64,000 nt of DNA, taken from the NCBI RefSeq assembly GCF_029852145.1, contig NC_079974.1, positions 868,001 to 932,000 on the forward strand, read 5' to 3'. Both the position numbers and the translations under genes were made by a program. The notes beneath the pieces were generated by a model. The model ran no database searches, was not told the origin of the DNA, and saw only the letters and a list, made by a program, of their open reading frames with translations. This document shows, one piece after another, positions 56,401 through 64,000 of this stretch (positions are counted from its first letter, which is position 1; each line of letters starts with the position of its first letter). Source of the DNA: Microplitis mediator. Taxonomy: Eukaryota; Arthropoda; Insecta; Hymenoptera; Braconidae.

Positions 56401-59345
56401 TATCATCTGTTTTATCATAAAAGAAAAATACGACTTTCTTCCCTCTAAACAGGACAGGAATTTAAACTTTCAGCGCAGGTATAATAAAATGGTAGTTTAT
56501 CTATCAAGTGCGAGCGTCTTTGACTCGATTGTACTAGATAAATACATTAGTTTTTGTGACAGATATTTGAAATTTACTATATTTAGTGCCTATAAATGGC
56601 AGGTTATAAATCCGCGTTTATTTATTTGGTAAGATTGTTTTGAGTATTTGTTGAAAATTAGAGAGAAGTCGGTAAGTGGACGAATTAAAATGATGATAAA
56701 TTTTGTCACAAGATGGCTCGTTAAGTTACTTCGATATTTTTTGGTCGTTTGCTATCGCACATGTAACCAAAAAATATTTTTTGATCCGATGATGACGTCA
56801 CTATTAGAACGATTAGGTATCTTTTTTACCAGCTGTATCTTATCTAATATTTTTAGCTGCCGGCTATAGGCGCTAAATGTCGTAGATTTCAAGCGTCTGT
56901 CACAAAAAATTAACTAAATATATAGTAATCGGAAAATCTCGTTCACTTACGAAATTTTTCGAGCTTGCTCTGAGCAGCCGAACATGCCATTAAAGTTAAA
57001 TTTTCGAATAGAGTGTAAATTGAAAATAAAACAATTAATTTCATAAAATTGATATTGAAATTAACAAATTTTAAATAAACACATTTCGCTTTAATTGTAA
57101 CAACGAATATTGGCTAAGCTATTTATATTTTGTTTACATGGTAACGATAAATAAACCTTTTCATAACATAATTTTCATTTCACGTAAATGTATAGATGTA
57201 AGAGACCTACTCAGTAAAGGTATTTTTTTAGCCAGTGAATAAACGAACATTTTTTATCAAGTTTTTACTATTGTGGTTGTTGACTATTTTTATTAAATAC
57301 ACGAAGAGAATTTTTTGATAAAATTTACCCTACAGTTTAGAGTAAACCCGGGGCGAAAATAAAATAAATACGGAAGGAACAGAACCAGATTTTTTTATTT
57401 TTTACTCTTTTTTATTTAAAAATTAATCGAAATTGGGTGTTTTTACCCTGTAATTGAACACTGTCTCGAAACAGAAGAGTAATTCATCCAGGCCCAGTTT
57501 TACTTACAATTAACGAGTAAAATTTATTAGATAATTCTTATCGTGTAATTGTGATGTAAAAAATCTAGCAGGACCTCTGTATCAAGAAGACAATTGTGGC
57601 CGCTTTAAACAAAATAAAATTAGAGCGGGCACAATTTTTCTACACTGTGGAAAATTCTCAACAAATTTTACTATGGGTGCATAGTAACACCGAACTATAA
57701 GAAAACTGGTACAAAATTTACAAGTGTCCCATAGTAAACGTATGCGCAGACTACACGATTGTGGTCTATGCGCATAGGTGTTACTATGCACCCATAGTAA
57801 AATTTATTGGGAATTTTTCACAGTGTATGCACAAAATAACGGATCACTTGGCGCAAAAAAATTTTTACTTGCCTAAAAAAATTTTTTCCAGTATGAATTG
57901 AAAATGAAAATTTTCTTGAGTCATGAAAAAACTTCTTACGCCAAGAAATTTTTTCTAGTCAAGAAAATGTTTGTTTTCATTTCCCGACACGAAATTTTTT
58001 TTGCGCCAAGAAATCCTTTTTTTCTGTGTGGTTACCCGAGAAAAAAATTCATATCTGGCCATATATAATTAGATATGACCACATAAGATCATATATGTAT
58101 CATATATGAGCATATATGTTACATATGAGTCATACATGTTCATATAAGATCATATATGGTCATGTATGATCATATATGATACAACCTAAAGTATTTTTAC
58201 TCGATATCCAGTCCATATAAGATCATATATAACCATATATGAGCATATATAATCATCTATGATTCATATATGTTTATATATGAGTCATACATGTTTATAT
58301 ATGAGTCATATATGTTTATATATGAGTCGTATATGTTTATATATGAGTCATACATGTTCATATATGACCATATAAAAAGGCAAAGAAATTTCTTCTAATT
58401 TATATACAAATCATATAAGATCATATATAGTTATGTATGATCATATATGATACAACATAAAGTATTTTTACTCGATATGCAGTCAATATAAGATCATACA
58501 TTATCATATATGGACATATATGAAGATACATAAAAAGTTTTTAACCGATATACAATCCATATAAGATTATATATGGTTATGTATGATCATATATGAACGA
58601 ATATAAAAAAATTTTACATGATGTTCAACTCGTGTAAGATCAGATATGGTCAGATACAAACATATATGAAGAGACATATGTATATCATATATGATCATAA
58701 CTAATCATATATGATCATATCTAATCATATATGATCAGACATAGCGAATTTTCATATATGATCATATATGAATGCTCATATAGATCATATATGGTCAGAC
58801 ATGAATTTTTTTTCCCGGGTATGCCACTCGGCTTTTTTTTATTGCGCATTAAAAACTAAAATAATGTTCGGTCACTGGCAAATTTATCCACCACGATAGC
58901 AATGATAATAATGTTGAGTAATAACGACAATAAAAAAATGATTTAGGAATCAGTTGGGGTACCAGACTTAATTAGACTGGATTCAACAAATAGCGATGAT
59001 GATTTTGATCCTCTTTTGTCAAAGTCATTTGTAACCACCAATCAAATGTCACAGTCTCTACATATACCTCAATCAAGTGAGGGTCTCAGTAATCCTCTGT
59101 ATCCTTATTTTTTACCTCGGCATAATAATACTGATAGTAAAGGAGTAGAAAAAAATTCAAATGATGAAATTGGTGACTTGGATTTGCTTCAAGAGTATGG
59201 ATTAGATTTTCATAAATTCAATTTAACTAATGGTGCATCGTCAACAAGGATAACGGGAACCACTAGTAATATTGATAATGTCTTTGGCTCATCTTTTTCT
59301 ACGACTACAGCTAAATCACAAAACCATTGGACTAAATTTGAATGA
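38408..59345 (+). CDS. DENND1: DENN domain-containing protein 1 (connecdenn)
   Basis: Twelve coding exons: 38408-38424, 38594-38749, 41799-41936, 42023-42158, 42214-42267, 46261-46518, 47492-47821, 49873-50137, 50206-50389, 52571-52700, 52886-53413, 58947-59345; all GT-AG, one frame, 864 residues. It starts MGSR like vertebrate DENND1. Residues 6-149 are the upstream DENN part (SSLPWHEMFYKLLN), 150-260 the central DENN core (ASMLYERRIIF, YPMIWQHIYIPVLP, LAPMPFLIGV), and 260-450 the downstream part (LNSGLGFSDEFE, then a basic KDKANPAVKY region). The tail is disordered, with DPF at 658 and 689, NPF at 677 and FDPLL at 752, which are AP-2, EH-domain and clathrin adaptor-type motifs. It ends WTKFE, like vertebrate WETFE. 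DENND1 proteins are exchange factors for Rab35 on clathrin-coated vesicles. Introns carry many foldback elements. Confidence 0.95.
39085..39952. mobile_element. GGGTGGGCCGAAAAT foldback element, copy 2
   Basis: TAGGGTGGGCCGAAAATACG and GCGGATTTTCGGCCCACCCT. The simplest of the three copies at about 868 bp, with no internal insertion. In DENND1 intron 2. Confidence 0.92.
40018..41043. mobile_element. TAGACTGATTCAAAAAAATC foldback element
   Basis: The left TTAGACTGATTCAAAAAAAT and right TTTTTTTGAATCAGTCTAAT are inverted. The arms pair nearly to the centre near 40530 (AAGTTGTAGGAAATAAAATG and its complement are one pair). About 1,025 bp in DENND1 intron 2. Confidence 0.88.
41494..41695. mobile_element. 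Short MITE with GTAGCAGAC ends, copy 2
   Basis: AAATGTAGCAGACGTCAGAC and GTCTGATGTCTGCTACATTC, about 200 bp apart, matching the element at 34731-34930 including the internal AATTATAAATAAATA. Confidence 0.82.
42295..44105. mobile_element. Element with GTGTTAAAA words, interrupted
   Basis: GCAGTAAAAAATATTGTGTT on the left; AACACTTACACAATATTTTT on the right. Interior words of the TTTAACACAAACTTGTGTTA type. In DENND1 intron 5, interrupted by the element at 42751-43891. Confidence 0.72.
42751..43891. mobile_element. TCTGATTAAAAA element with AATCCGATTG words
   Basis: TCTGATTAAAAACTCGGATT on the left and GATCGGAGTTTTTAATCAGG on the right. Words such as CAATCGGATTTAATCG flank a centre with GGCCTCAAT motifs. 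Same terminal sequence as 26901-27304 and 49663-49845, but different words. Confidence 0.75.
44292..45532. mobile_element. TACACGGAAAGAAAA element with CCCATAATATTATGGG words, copy 1
   Basis: The ends are TACACGGAAAGAAAAGTATG and ATAATTTTCTTTCCGTCTA. Inside, words such as TTCCCATAATATTATGGGAA repeat dozens of times, each nearly its own reverse complement, around a non-repeated block at about 45062-45295. Copy 2 is 51041-52077. It is interrupted by 44529-44818. Confidence 0.9.
44529..44818. mobile_element. TATCGCGTGCCAAATGCC foldback element, third nesting level
   Basis: TATCGCGTGCCAAATGCCAA at the left and TTGGCATTTGGCACGCGATA at the right, with repeated CCAAAAGGGCGTAT and its complement inside. 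About 290 bp. Copy 2 of the host element lacks it. Confidence 0.88.
46562..47460. mobile_element. TAGGGTGGCCCAAAAAAA foldback element
   Basis: TAGGGTGGCCCAAAAAAACC and TTTTTTTTGGGCCACCCTAG. Arms stay complementary for over 200 bp. In DENND1 intron 6, starting about 45 bp after the exon 6 donor and ending about 30 bp before exon 7. It almost fills the intron. Confidence 0.9.
47889..48869. mobile_element. CACAGAAAAAAAATTAACTTGG element
   Basis: GCACAGAAAAAAAATTAACT and AGTCAACTTTTTTTTCTGTG. Interior words of the ACTTGGTTCAAG type. DENND1 intron 7. Confidence 0.75.
48904..49580. mobile_element. TAAGGGGACCACTAGTGTGA foldback element
   Basis: TAAGGGGACCACTAGTGTGA on the left and ATCACACTAGTGGTCCTCCT on the right, plus inner TTCGGAGC-type pairs. 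DENND1 intron 7, next to 47889-48869. Confidence 0.85.
49663..49845. mobile_element. CCCTGATTAAGAA element with AATCCGATTGG words
   Basis: The ends are TACCCTGATTAAGAACTCCG and TAGTCTTTAATCAGG. Short (about 183 bp), with AATCGGATTTAGTCG-type words. It lies just before DENND1 exon 8. Confidence 0.8.
50577..52476. mobile_element. GGGTGGGCCGAAAAT foldback element, copy 3, interrupted
   Basis: TAGGGTGGGCCGAAAATCCG and GCGTATTTTCGGCCCACCCT. The body is split at AAACTGC/TTTCTGA by the element at 51041-52077; joined, its length is close to that of copy 2. DENND1 intron 9. Confidence 0.92.
51041..52077. mobile_element. TACACGGAAAGAAAA element with CCCATAATATTATGGG words, copy 2
   Basis: TACACGGAAAGAAAATTATG and ATAATTTTCTTTCCATGTA. 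The same words as copy 1. An internal block of about 337 bp starting TTATGAAAAAATTAATTTAA is tandemly duplicated (51301 and 51638), unlike copy 1, where it occurs once. Confidence 0.9.
53761..54400. repeat. CCCTGATTAAAAA-type sequence with GAATTAAACAG words, one end only
   Basis: Starts CCCTGATTAAAAAACTGAAT like other family members and continues as AATTCGATCGAATTAAACAG-type words. No matching right end found; it fades near 54400. DENND1 intron 11. Confidence 0.5.
54647..56078. mobile_element. GGCACTTCATAAAATACG foldback element with inner element
   Basis: AGGCACTTCATAAAATACGT pairs with CGTAATTTATGAACTGCCCC at the right. The left part carries AGACGTC words (about 54700-55020). About 55032-55908 is an inner foldback with GGAACAGAAAAATTTTAGAA and TTCTAAAATTTTTCTGTTCC. 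Confidence 0.72.
56088..56482. repeat. Foldback element with GCGCTGAAAGTTTAAATTCC ends
   Basis: GCGCTGAAAGTTTAAATTCC at about 56094 and GGAATTTAAACTTTCAGCGC at about 56458. Between them, CCTAGGGAGGAAAGTAAGAC and ACCTTCCTCCGTGG suggest a second small hairpin. Edges approximate. Confidence 0.7.
56483..57640. other. Intron sequence without a supported gene
   Basis: Part of DENND1 intron 11. CTGCTCAAAGTAGAGC near 54620 and GCTTGCTCTGAGCAG near 56962 may be the worn ends of a larger outer element. No splice-supported coding sequence. Confidence 0.4.
57641..57827. mobile_element. Short MITE with CTATGGGTGCATAGTAACAC
   Basis: CACTGTGGAAAATTCTCAAC at the left and AATTTTTCACAGTG at the right, with CTATGGGTGCATAGTAACAC and GTGTTACTATGCACCCATAG just inside. 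About 187 bp. Confidence 0.85.
57830..58030. mobile_element. TTGGCGCAAAAAA short MITE, copy 1
   Basis: GATCACTTGGCGCAAAAAAA on the left; TTTGCGCCAAGAAATCCTTT on the right, ending TTTCTGTGTGG. Related copies: 61809-61965, 62765-62878 and a fragment near 63033-63150. Confidence 0.72.
58034..58819. mobile_element. CCCGAGAAAAAAATTCAT element with CATATATGATCATATATG words
   Basis: CCCGAGAAAAAAATTCATAT and ATGAATTTTTTTTCCCGGG are the ends. The interior is almost wholly GATCATATATGATCATATAT-type words, self-complementary at several scales. It ends about 130 bp before DENND1 exon 12. Confidence 0.85.
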
Positions 59346-59832
59346 AATTATTACATTAATGATGCAACTGTTTAACATATCATATTATTGTAAATAGATA
59401 AAATTGTTTTGTTACCCTCTACGTTACGCCAAAAAAGACAAATAAGTAAGCTTTAAAATTTCGTTACTTTATTATTTTTTAGGACTAGTGTCGTCAATCA
59501 TTTTGTTATTATTACTATTGCTCTGGTAGTGAAAGTAAATAAATAACTTGATAATATCATTCTCAAGCAACTTTGGTTACTGGGAATATAGAATTAAATA
59601 GTGATATGAATAAATTATTAACAGAAAAATCTAATGATGGATAAGGTAGAAGACCCGATAGCGCAACGACGGCCGTGTGTCAGTATTTATTATTCTAAAA
59701 TTATTGATGCAACTCATGAAAAGAAGTAATTTAATAGATCGTTCAGAACTGACATTAAACTATGTGAAAAAATTTTGAATATCAGTTTATGCAAAGTTTA
59801 ATAAATAAAAAAAATATTTTTCGAAAAAGTTC
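59346..59832 (+). other. DENND1 3' UTR and flank
   Basis: A/T-rich sequence after the DENND1 stop. AATAAA occurs in GTAAATAAATAAC near 59540 and again near 59800, either of which could serve for polyadenylation. Confidence 0.45.
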
Positions 59833-61713
59833 AAAAGACCCAGTACCCAAACGCAAAAAATGCCTAGCCCCTATACCGGAATATGGTTGACCCAATACCG
59901 GAACAGTGAATAATATGAATGTTTCCAAATGCCAAAACTACACTTTATCTAAATAATAACTAAATTAAGGGGGGAGGGGGTAGGGTTTTAAAGGCGAAAA
60001 AAAGCATATTTTTGTGATTTTTTCCCGGCGAGATGAGTAATATAATTTCATTAAACTTAATCACATATTATTGTACAACTTTCAAAGAATATCAGAAAAA
60101 ATTTTCAACAAAAAACATTGATTAATAAGCCGGTGACGTTGAATCTCCGGAGGCGCCTCGAAAAAAAAGTCGTTTTGCGGTGAACATCATAACTCGTTAC
60201 CGGATCATCGGAAAAAAAAAATTGATATGCATTTTAAAGTTGATGTATTTCTCGAGGTAACCACGAAGAGTTTTTTTTTTTTTTTTTTTTTTCGATTTTT
60301 TGCAGCACTTGGAAGTGAAAAACGCGATTTCAGCTCAAAAAATCGCGGTTAATTTGTTATTAAAAAATAGAAAAAAATGAAAAACAAAAAAAAACTCTTC
60401 GTAGTTACCTGTTGATTTATGTGAAGAAGTAATGTTCAAATTTTTAAAAGGATCGGTTCAGTACATTTTAAATTATGATGTTCACGGACTGCAAAAATAA
60501 CGTTTTCGGGAAAATCTATTTAAAGTTTTTTATTCGTGAAAATTTGAAACAAACTATCAATAAAAGAATATGAATTTTTATACTTATATTGAGTTATCAG
60601 TTTACATCCTTTGAAAGACATACAGCCGAAGAAAGGGATTCGGAAGAACAAAGAAAATTGCAGCTGATTTCTACTAGGGGTATGTAGGGGCAGGTCGGGC
60701 AGGTATAAGAATCAGATATACCGGCCGGTCATTTGAAACACTGTAACTCCGTTAGTTTTACTCGGATTGATTTAAAATTTGTACACAATATTCTCGACAT
60801 ATTGTTCATTCAGAAAAAAAATAATTTTAAAACCCTACCCCTTCCCCCCCTTAATGAATAGTTGGAAAATTAGACTAAGTAACAATACATTTTCATTATA
60901 AAAGATATAATTTTAATTATGAAAGATATAATTTTTATATTGAAAACAATACACTAAAGATTTAAAAATTGCAAATGAAATAAGTAAATTATTATTTTTC
61001 TTTCCTCGATATCTTTCGATAATGATTAATATATAAATTTAATGACGAATATTTTTTTATACTTGATTATAAAAATAAACATAAGATTTTGAGGTTAAAC
61101 TTTATAAATTAGTTTTAGAGAAAAACATTAAGTACAAAAATTTAGTTTTATTCTTAAAATTTAGATTTGAATTTAAAATTATTAGCTCACAAATTAAATT
61201 TTAATTTCACTATAGTGTGTAGACCATACACTTTAATCAAATACACTGCGTGTGTCAGTTAAGAAAGTAAACATGGCAGACTGTTCCGATACTGGGTCAG
61301 GCTAACTTCTAGCGAACCAATAAGCGAACAGCAAAAATTAATATATTTATTGAATTTTGTTTATACAAACACTTAAGATTGTCAATTCTAAATACCTTTA
61401 CATACAAATAAAAAAAAAAGTGTTGAAAAAGTTGCATTCTACATTTTTTACAAGCTTAAGACTACTGGCTGTTTTCTTAGCAAAATCCTTAAGGAATCGG
61501 GGTAAGTCATAGGTCTCCGCTTGGTTCTACAATTTTTATTTTTTTTAATATTATCGATAGACTGATAAGTTTTATTTATAATCTATTTCTGACCAAAAAC
61601 ATTGAGATTTCGGAAAAATAAAACTTCTTAAAATTCCGTATTGTACTCAATAAGATATATTATAATAATCTTGAAACCGTTCCGGTACTGGGTCTCGTTC
61701 CGCTATTGGGTCT
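59833..61713. mobile_element. AAGACCCAGTACC element, with nested G-rich element
   Basis: AAAGACCCAGTACCC on the left and TTGGGTCTTTTACC on the right; TTGACCCAATACCGGAACAG and GTTCCGGTACTGGGTCTCG are further inverted landmarks. Contains the element at 59962-60857. Confidence 0.65.
59962..60857. mobile_element. TTAAGGGGGGAGGGGGTAGG foldback element
   Basis: TTAAGGGGGGAGGGGGTAGG at the left and CCTACCCCTTCCCCCCCTTA at the right, ends about 25 bp long, with partial internal pairing (CTCTTCGT/ACGAAGAG). Nested in 59833-61713. Confidence 0.82.
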
Positions 61714-61720
61714 TTTACCT

Positions 61721-62761
61721 TACACTGAGAAAAATTATTCGTAAATTCAAGTGAATCATTTACTTTATGAATTATTTTTTAAGGCAATATTTTATAGGCC
61801 CAATACTTACACAGAAAAAAATTATTTCTTGACGCAAAATTTTTTACTCACCCCTAGAAAATTTTTACTTATCCCAAGAAATTTTATGTAACCCTAAGAA
61901 AATTTTACTCTTCAATGTATGATGCAAAATATTTCTTGCGTCAAGAAATCTTTTTTTTCTGTGTATATTCATATTGTCATCCCAACAAGAGATTGGACTT
62001 CGGGTGTCGTCGGTTTTTACTCCCACTCTGGATGTTTTACGTGTTAAATGTTCTTCTACTTTTCTGTACGCATGCGCAGTTCATAAATGTTCGGTAGTGG
62101 GGGGTTTCCGAGGTCTATTCTCTTACCAGGACGACAATATAATTCAAGTTGAATTGTTTAAGGAGGTTCGAGCGAATCTAATGTAAAAAGGATTTTCTAA
62201 CTTTAAAATTTGAAACTTAGTATATATATAACTAAGTACTTTATCGATATATTCTCGAAATTTGAACATGATCCACCGTCTAGTTTCTTAGAAAAAAAAA
62301 GTGTAAAAAGCTAAAGTGGCTATTAGGGTGAGAGAAAAAACAAAGATCGAAATACATTAAAAAGAGAGACAAGATAAGAAATAAATTTTTCCCGCGTTAT
62401 TTTGAATATCGATATTAAGAAGTTAGAACGCGCAGTTGCCATATCTTTTTATAAAACCATATATGTAAGTCAAAAATAATGAAGTCATTTCATTTCTTTC
62501 ATTAAATAAGTAATAATTATTAATTTATGAATTCGTTATGTCATTATAAATTAAAGTTATGAATTTTTATAACTATTAGGAGAATTTAGAAAAAAAAACA
62601 ATTCAAACACTCCTTTGACTTACCAGTTTCGCTCAAACCTCTTTAAGCAAGAATAATAATTTAATTGATTCAAAAAAATATGTGATTTTCACTAAAAATA
62701 TTATATTTATTTAAATCAAGTAATTTTTGCTGGCATCTGCGGATTATTTTTCTCAGTGTAT
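61721..62761. mobile_element. TACACTGAGAAAAATTATTC element with two nested elements
   Basis: TACACTGAGAAAAATTATTC and GATTATTTTTCTCAGTGTA. Inside are 61809-61965 and a foldback at about 62157-62650 (GTTTAAGGAGGTTCGAGCGA and GCTCAAACCTCTTTAAGC). Confidence 0.75.
61809..61965. mobile_element. TTTCTTGACGCAAAA short MITE, copy 2
   Basis: CACAGAAAAAAATTATTTCT and TTGCGTCAAGAAATC followed by TTTTTTTTCTGTGTA. About 157 bp, with ACTCACCCCTAGAAAATTTT inside. Confidence 0.78.
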
Positions 62762-62764
62762 CTT

Positions 62765-62878
62765 CACAGAAAAAAGGGTTTCTTAGCGCAAAAAATTTTC
62801 ACTCGCCCCAAGAAATTTTTTGTATTATAAATTGAAAGAAAAATTTTTGCGCCAAAAAATACTTTTTTTTCGGTGTAT
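62765..62878. mobile_element. TTTCTTAGCGCAAAA short MITE, copy 3
   Basis: CACAGAAAAAAGGGTTTCTT and GCGCCAAAAAATACTTTTTT then TTCGGTGTA. About 114 bp. A further degenerate copy lies near 63033-63150, and a one-ended fragment at about 63710-63742. Confidence 0.75.
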
Positions 62879-63307
62879 GCTATGCATAATATTGACACGT
62901 GTCATTTGACAGTAAGACATTTTTTACGTGCTTTCATATATTTTAAAAGGGTCTAAGCCTAGAAATACTCAACTGATGTTTTAATACTCTTCAAAAAATA
63001 TCAATAGTCAATTTTTTTGAAACACTCAATTATACAAAAAAAAGGATTTCTTGGCGGAATACAAATTTTCATTATGAAATGAAAACAAAAATTTACTTAG
63101 GACTAAAAAAAATTTCTTGCGCAAAGAAATTTTTTCTCCCCACAAGAAAATTTCCGTTTTCAATTCTCGGAGATACAGATTACTTGACTAGTACAACTAT
63201 CATAGTACAACCTACCTTTTACCTCTCGTTCTAAGACGGATATATGCACACGGTGTACGGGCCTAACGACGGCCGGTTCGCGCGGGTCAAAGGATACGGA
63301 GTTATTG

Positions 63308-63438
63308 GTTCTGCTCAACGACTAATACCACGAGCTCTGCTCAACGACTAAGACCACGAGTTCTGCTCAACGACTAAGACCACGAGCTCTGCTTAACGAC
63401 TAAGACCACAAGCTCTGCTTAACGACTAAGACCACGAG
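63308..63438. repeat. 26-bp tandem repeat, about five units
   Basis: Units of TCTGCTCAACGACTAAGACC plus ACGAGC, with few substitutions (ATACC, CTTAACG, ACAAGC variants). More G+C than its flanks, and preceded by a G+C-rich segment (CGACGGCCGGTTCGCGCGGG) at about 63268-63287. Confidence 0.9.
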
Positions 63439-63439
63439 C

Positions 63440-64000
63440 TATGATGCTTATGTGTTTTTATATATCTGTAATCAACTTTTTTATGGGGAATAATAAATTA
63501 ATGTCATTGGTAGAAAATGACGTTTGATTTCCTTTGTCAAGTGGTCATTAGTCCGTCATTCGTGCAATATTGGTCAACACATAGAGGCAAATGTAGGTAC
63601 ATGCTTACGCTGTGTTTTCGCAATTTTATTAAAGGTGTTATACTTTTTAGTAAAACTTGGCAATCAATGAAATTGATAGTAATTTTAAAGAACGTAGGGA
63701 TGTCATAACAGCGCCAAGAAATCCTTGTTTTTTGTGCACATAAATTTTCGAGCCGATGGTATTTTTGTATTCACTCTACTTGACGCAATACTAACTTATG
63801 GTAAAATTTTTTTAAAGTTTCGTTATAAGACTTGCGACATTATTTGACTAATTTTTTAGGAGTACTACGTTGGGATTTTAATTTAAATGTGTACAGAAAA
63901 AATTTGACGGTGAGCACGAAAAAAAAAATCCTGCTGCTAAATGGCAGTCTATTATGTATTACCACGACAATTATTTTTCTTATTTTGAAAGTTTATTAGT
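63440..64000. other. Stretch without a supported gene
   Basis: No splice-supported coding sequence. A short MITE fragment at about 63710-63742 is the only recognisable item. The window ends in A/T-rich sequence. Confidence 0.4.

Noticed and set aside
56321..56869. Two frames of 103 and 73 codons
   Set aside because: They lie within DENND1 intron 11 and partly in a foldback element; no splice context or recognisable domain.

Overview
The window is AT-rich eukaryotic DNA, almost certainly from an insect. Genes are split by GT-AG introns, two single-copy animal genes (PDCL, DENND1) are readable end to end, and a divergent insect-type ionotropic receptor is present. Cysteine-rich secreted peptides and the dense short palindromic repeats make a parasitoid wasp (braconid-like hymenopteran) my best guess. 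That is inference: no sequence here names the species.

Layout. 1-7908 is a large imperfect inverted duplication of repeat DNA. It carries two opposed copies of a gene for a small six-cysteine secreted peptide; the copy at 7701-7186 (- strand) is intact and the copy at 3443-3840 (+ strand) is cut off in exon 2. 7800-18230 is a mosaic of inverted-repeat elements with one isolated possible SNAPC3 exon on the - strand near 10.7 kb. 18765-20973 (-) is an ionotropic receptor gene. 22930-23256 (-) is a small secreted protein. 24.4-25.5 kb is a tandem array with a period of about 190 bp.

25907-29492 (+) is PDCL (phosducin-like protein, PhLP1). It converges with HAUS4 (augmin subunit; 35049-29610, -), with about 117 bp between their stop codons. 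HAUS4 faces DENND1/connecdenn (38408-59345, +; 12 coding exons, 864 residues) across a repeat-filled divergent promoter region. 59.3-64 kb is again repeat DNA.

The genes do not form one pathway. PDCL acts in folding of G-protein beta and other CCT clients, HAUS4 in spindle microtubule nucleation, DENND1 as a Rab35 exchange factor in endocytosis, and the receptor in chemosensation. The most striking feature is the repeat landscape. Dozens of foldback (MITE-like) elements of about 0.1-2 kb sit in introns and gaps, often nested two or three deep. Many have short conserved ends and an interior built from a self-complementary word repeated many times, the word differing between elements that share the same ends. 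All coordinates were read by eye; repeat edges may be off by several bases.
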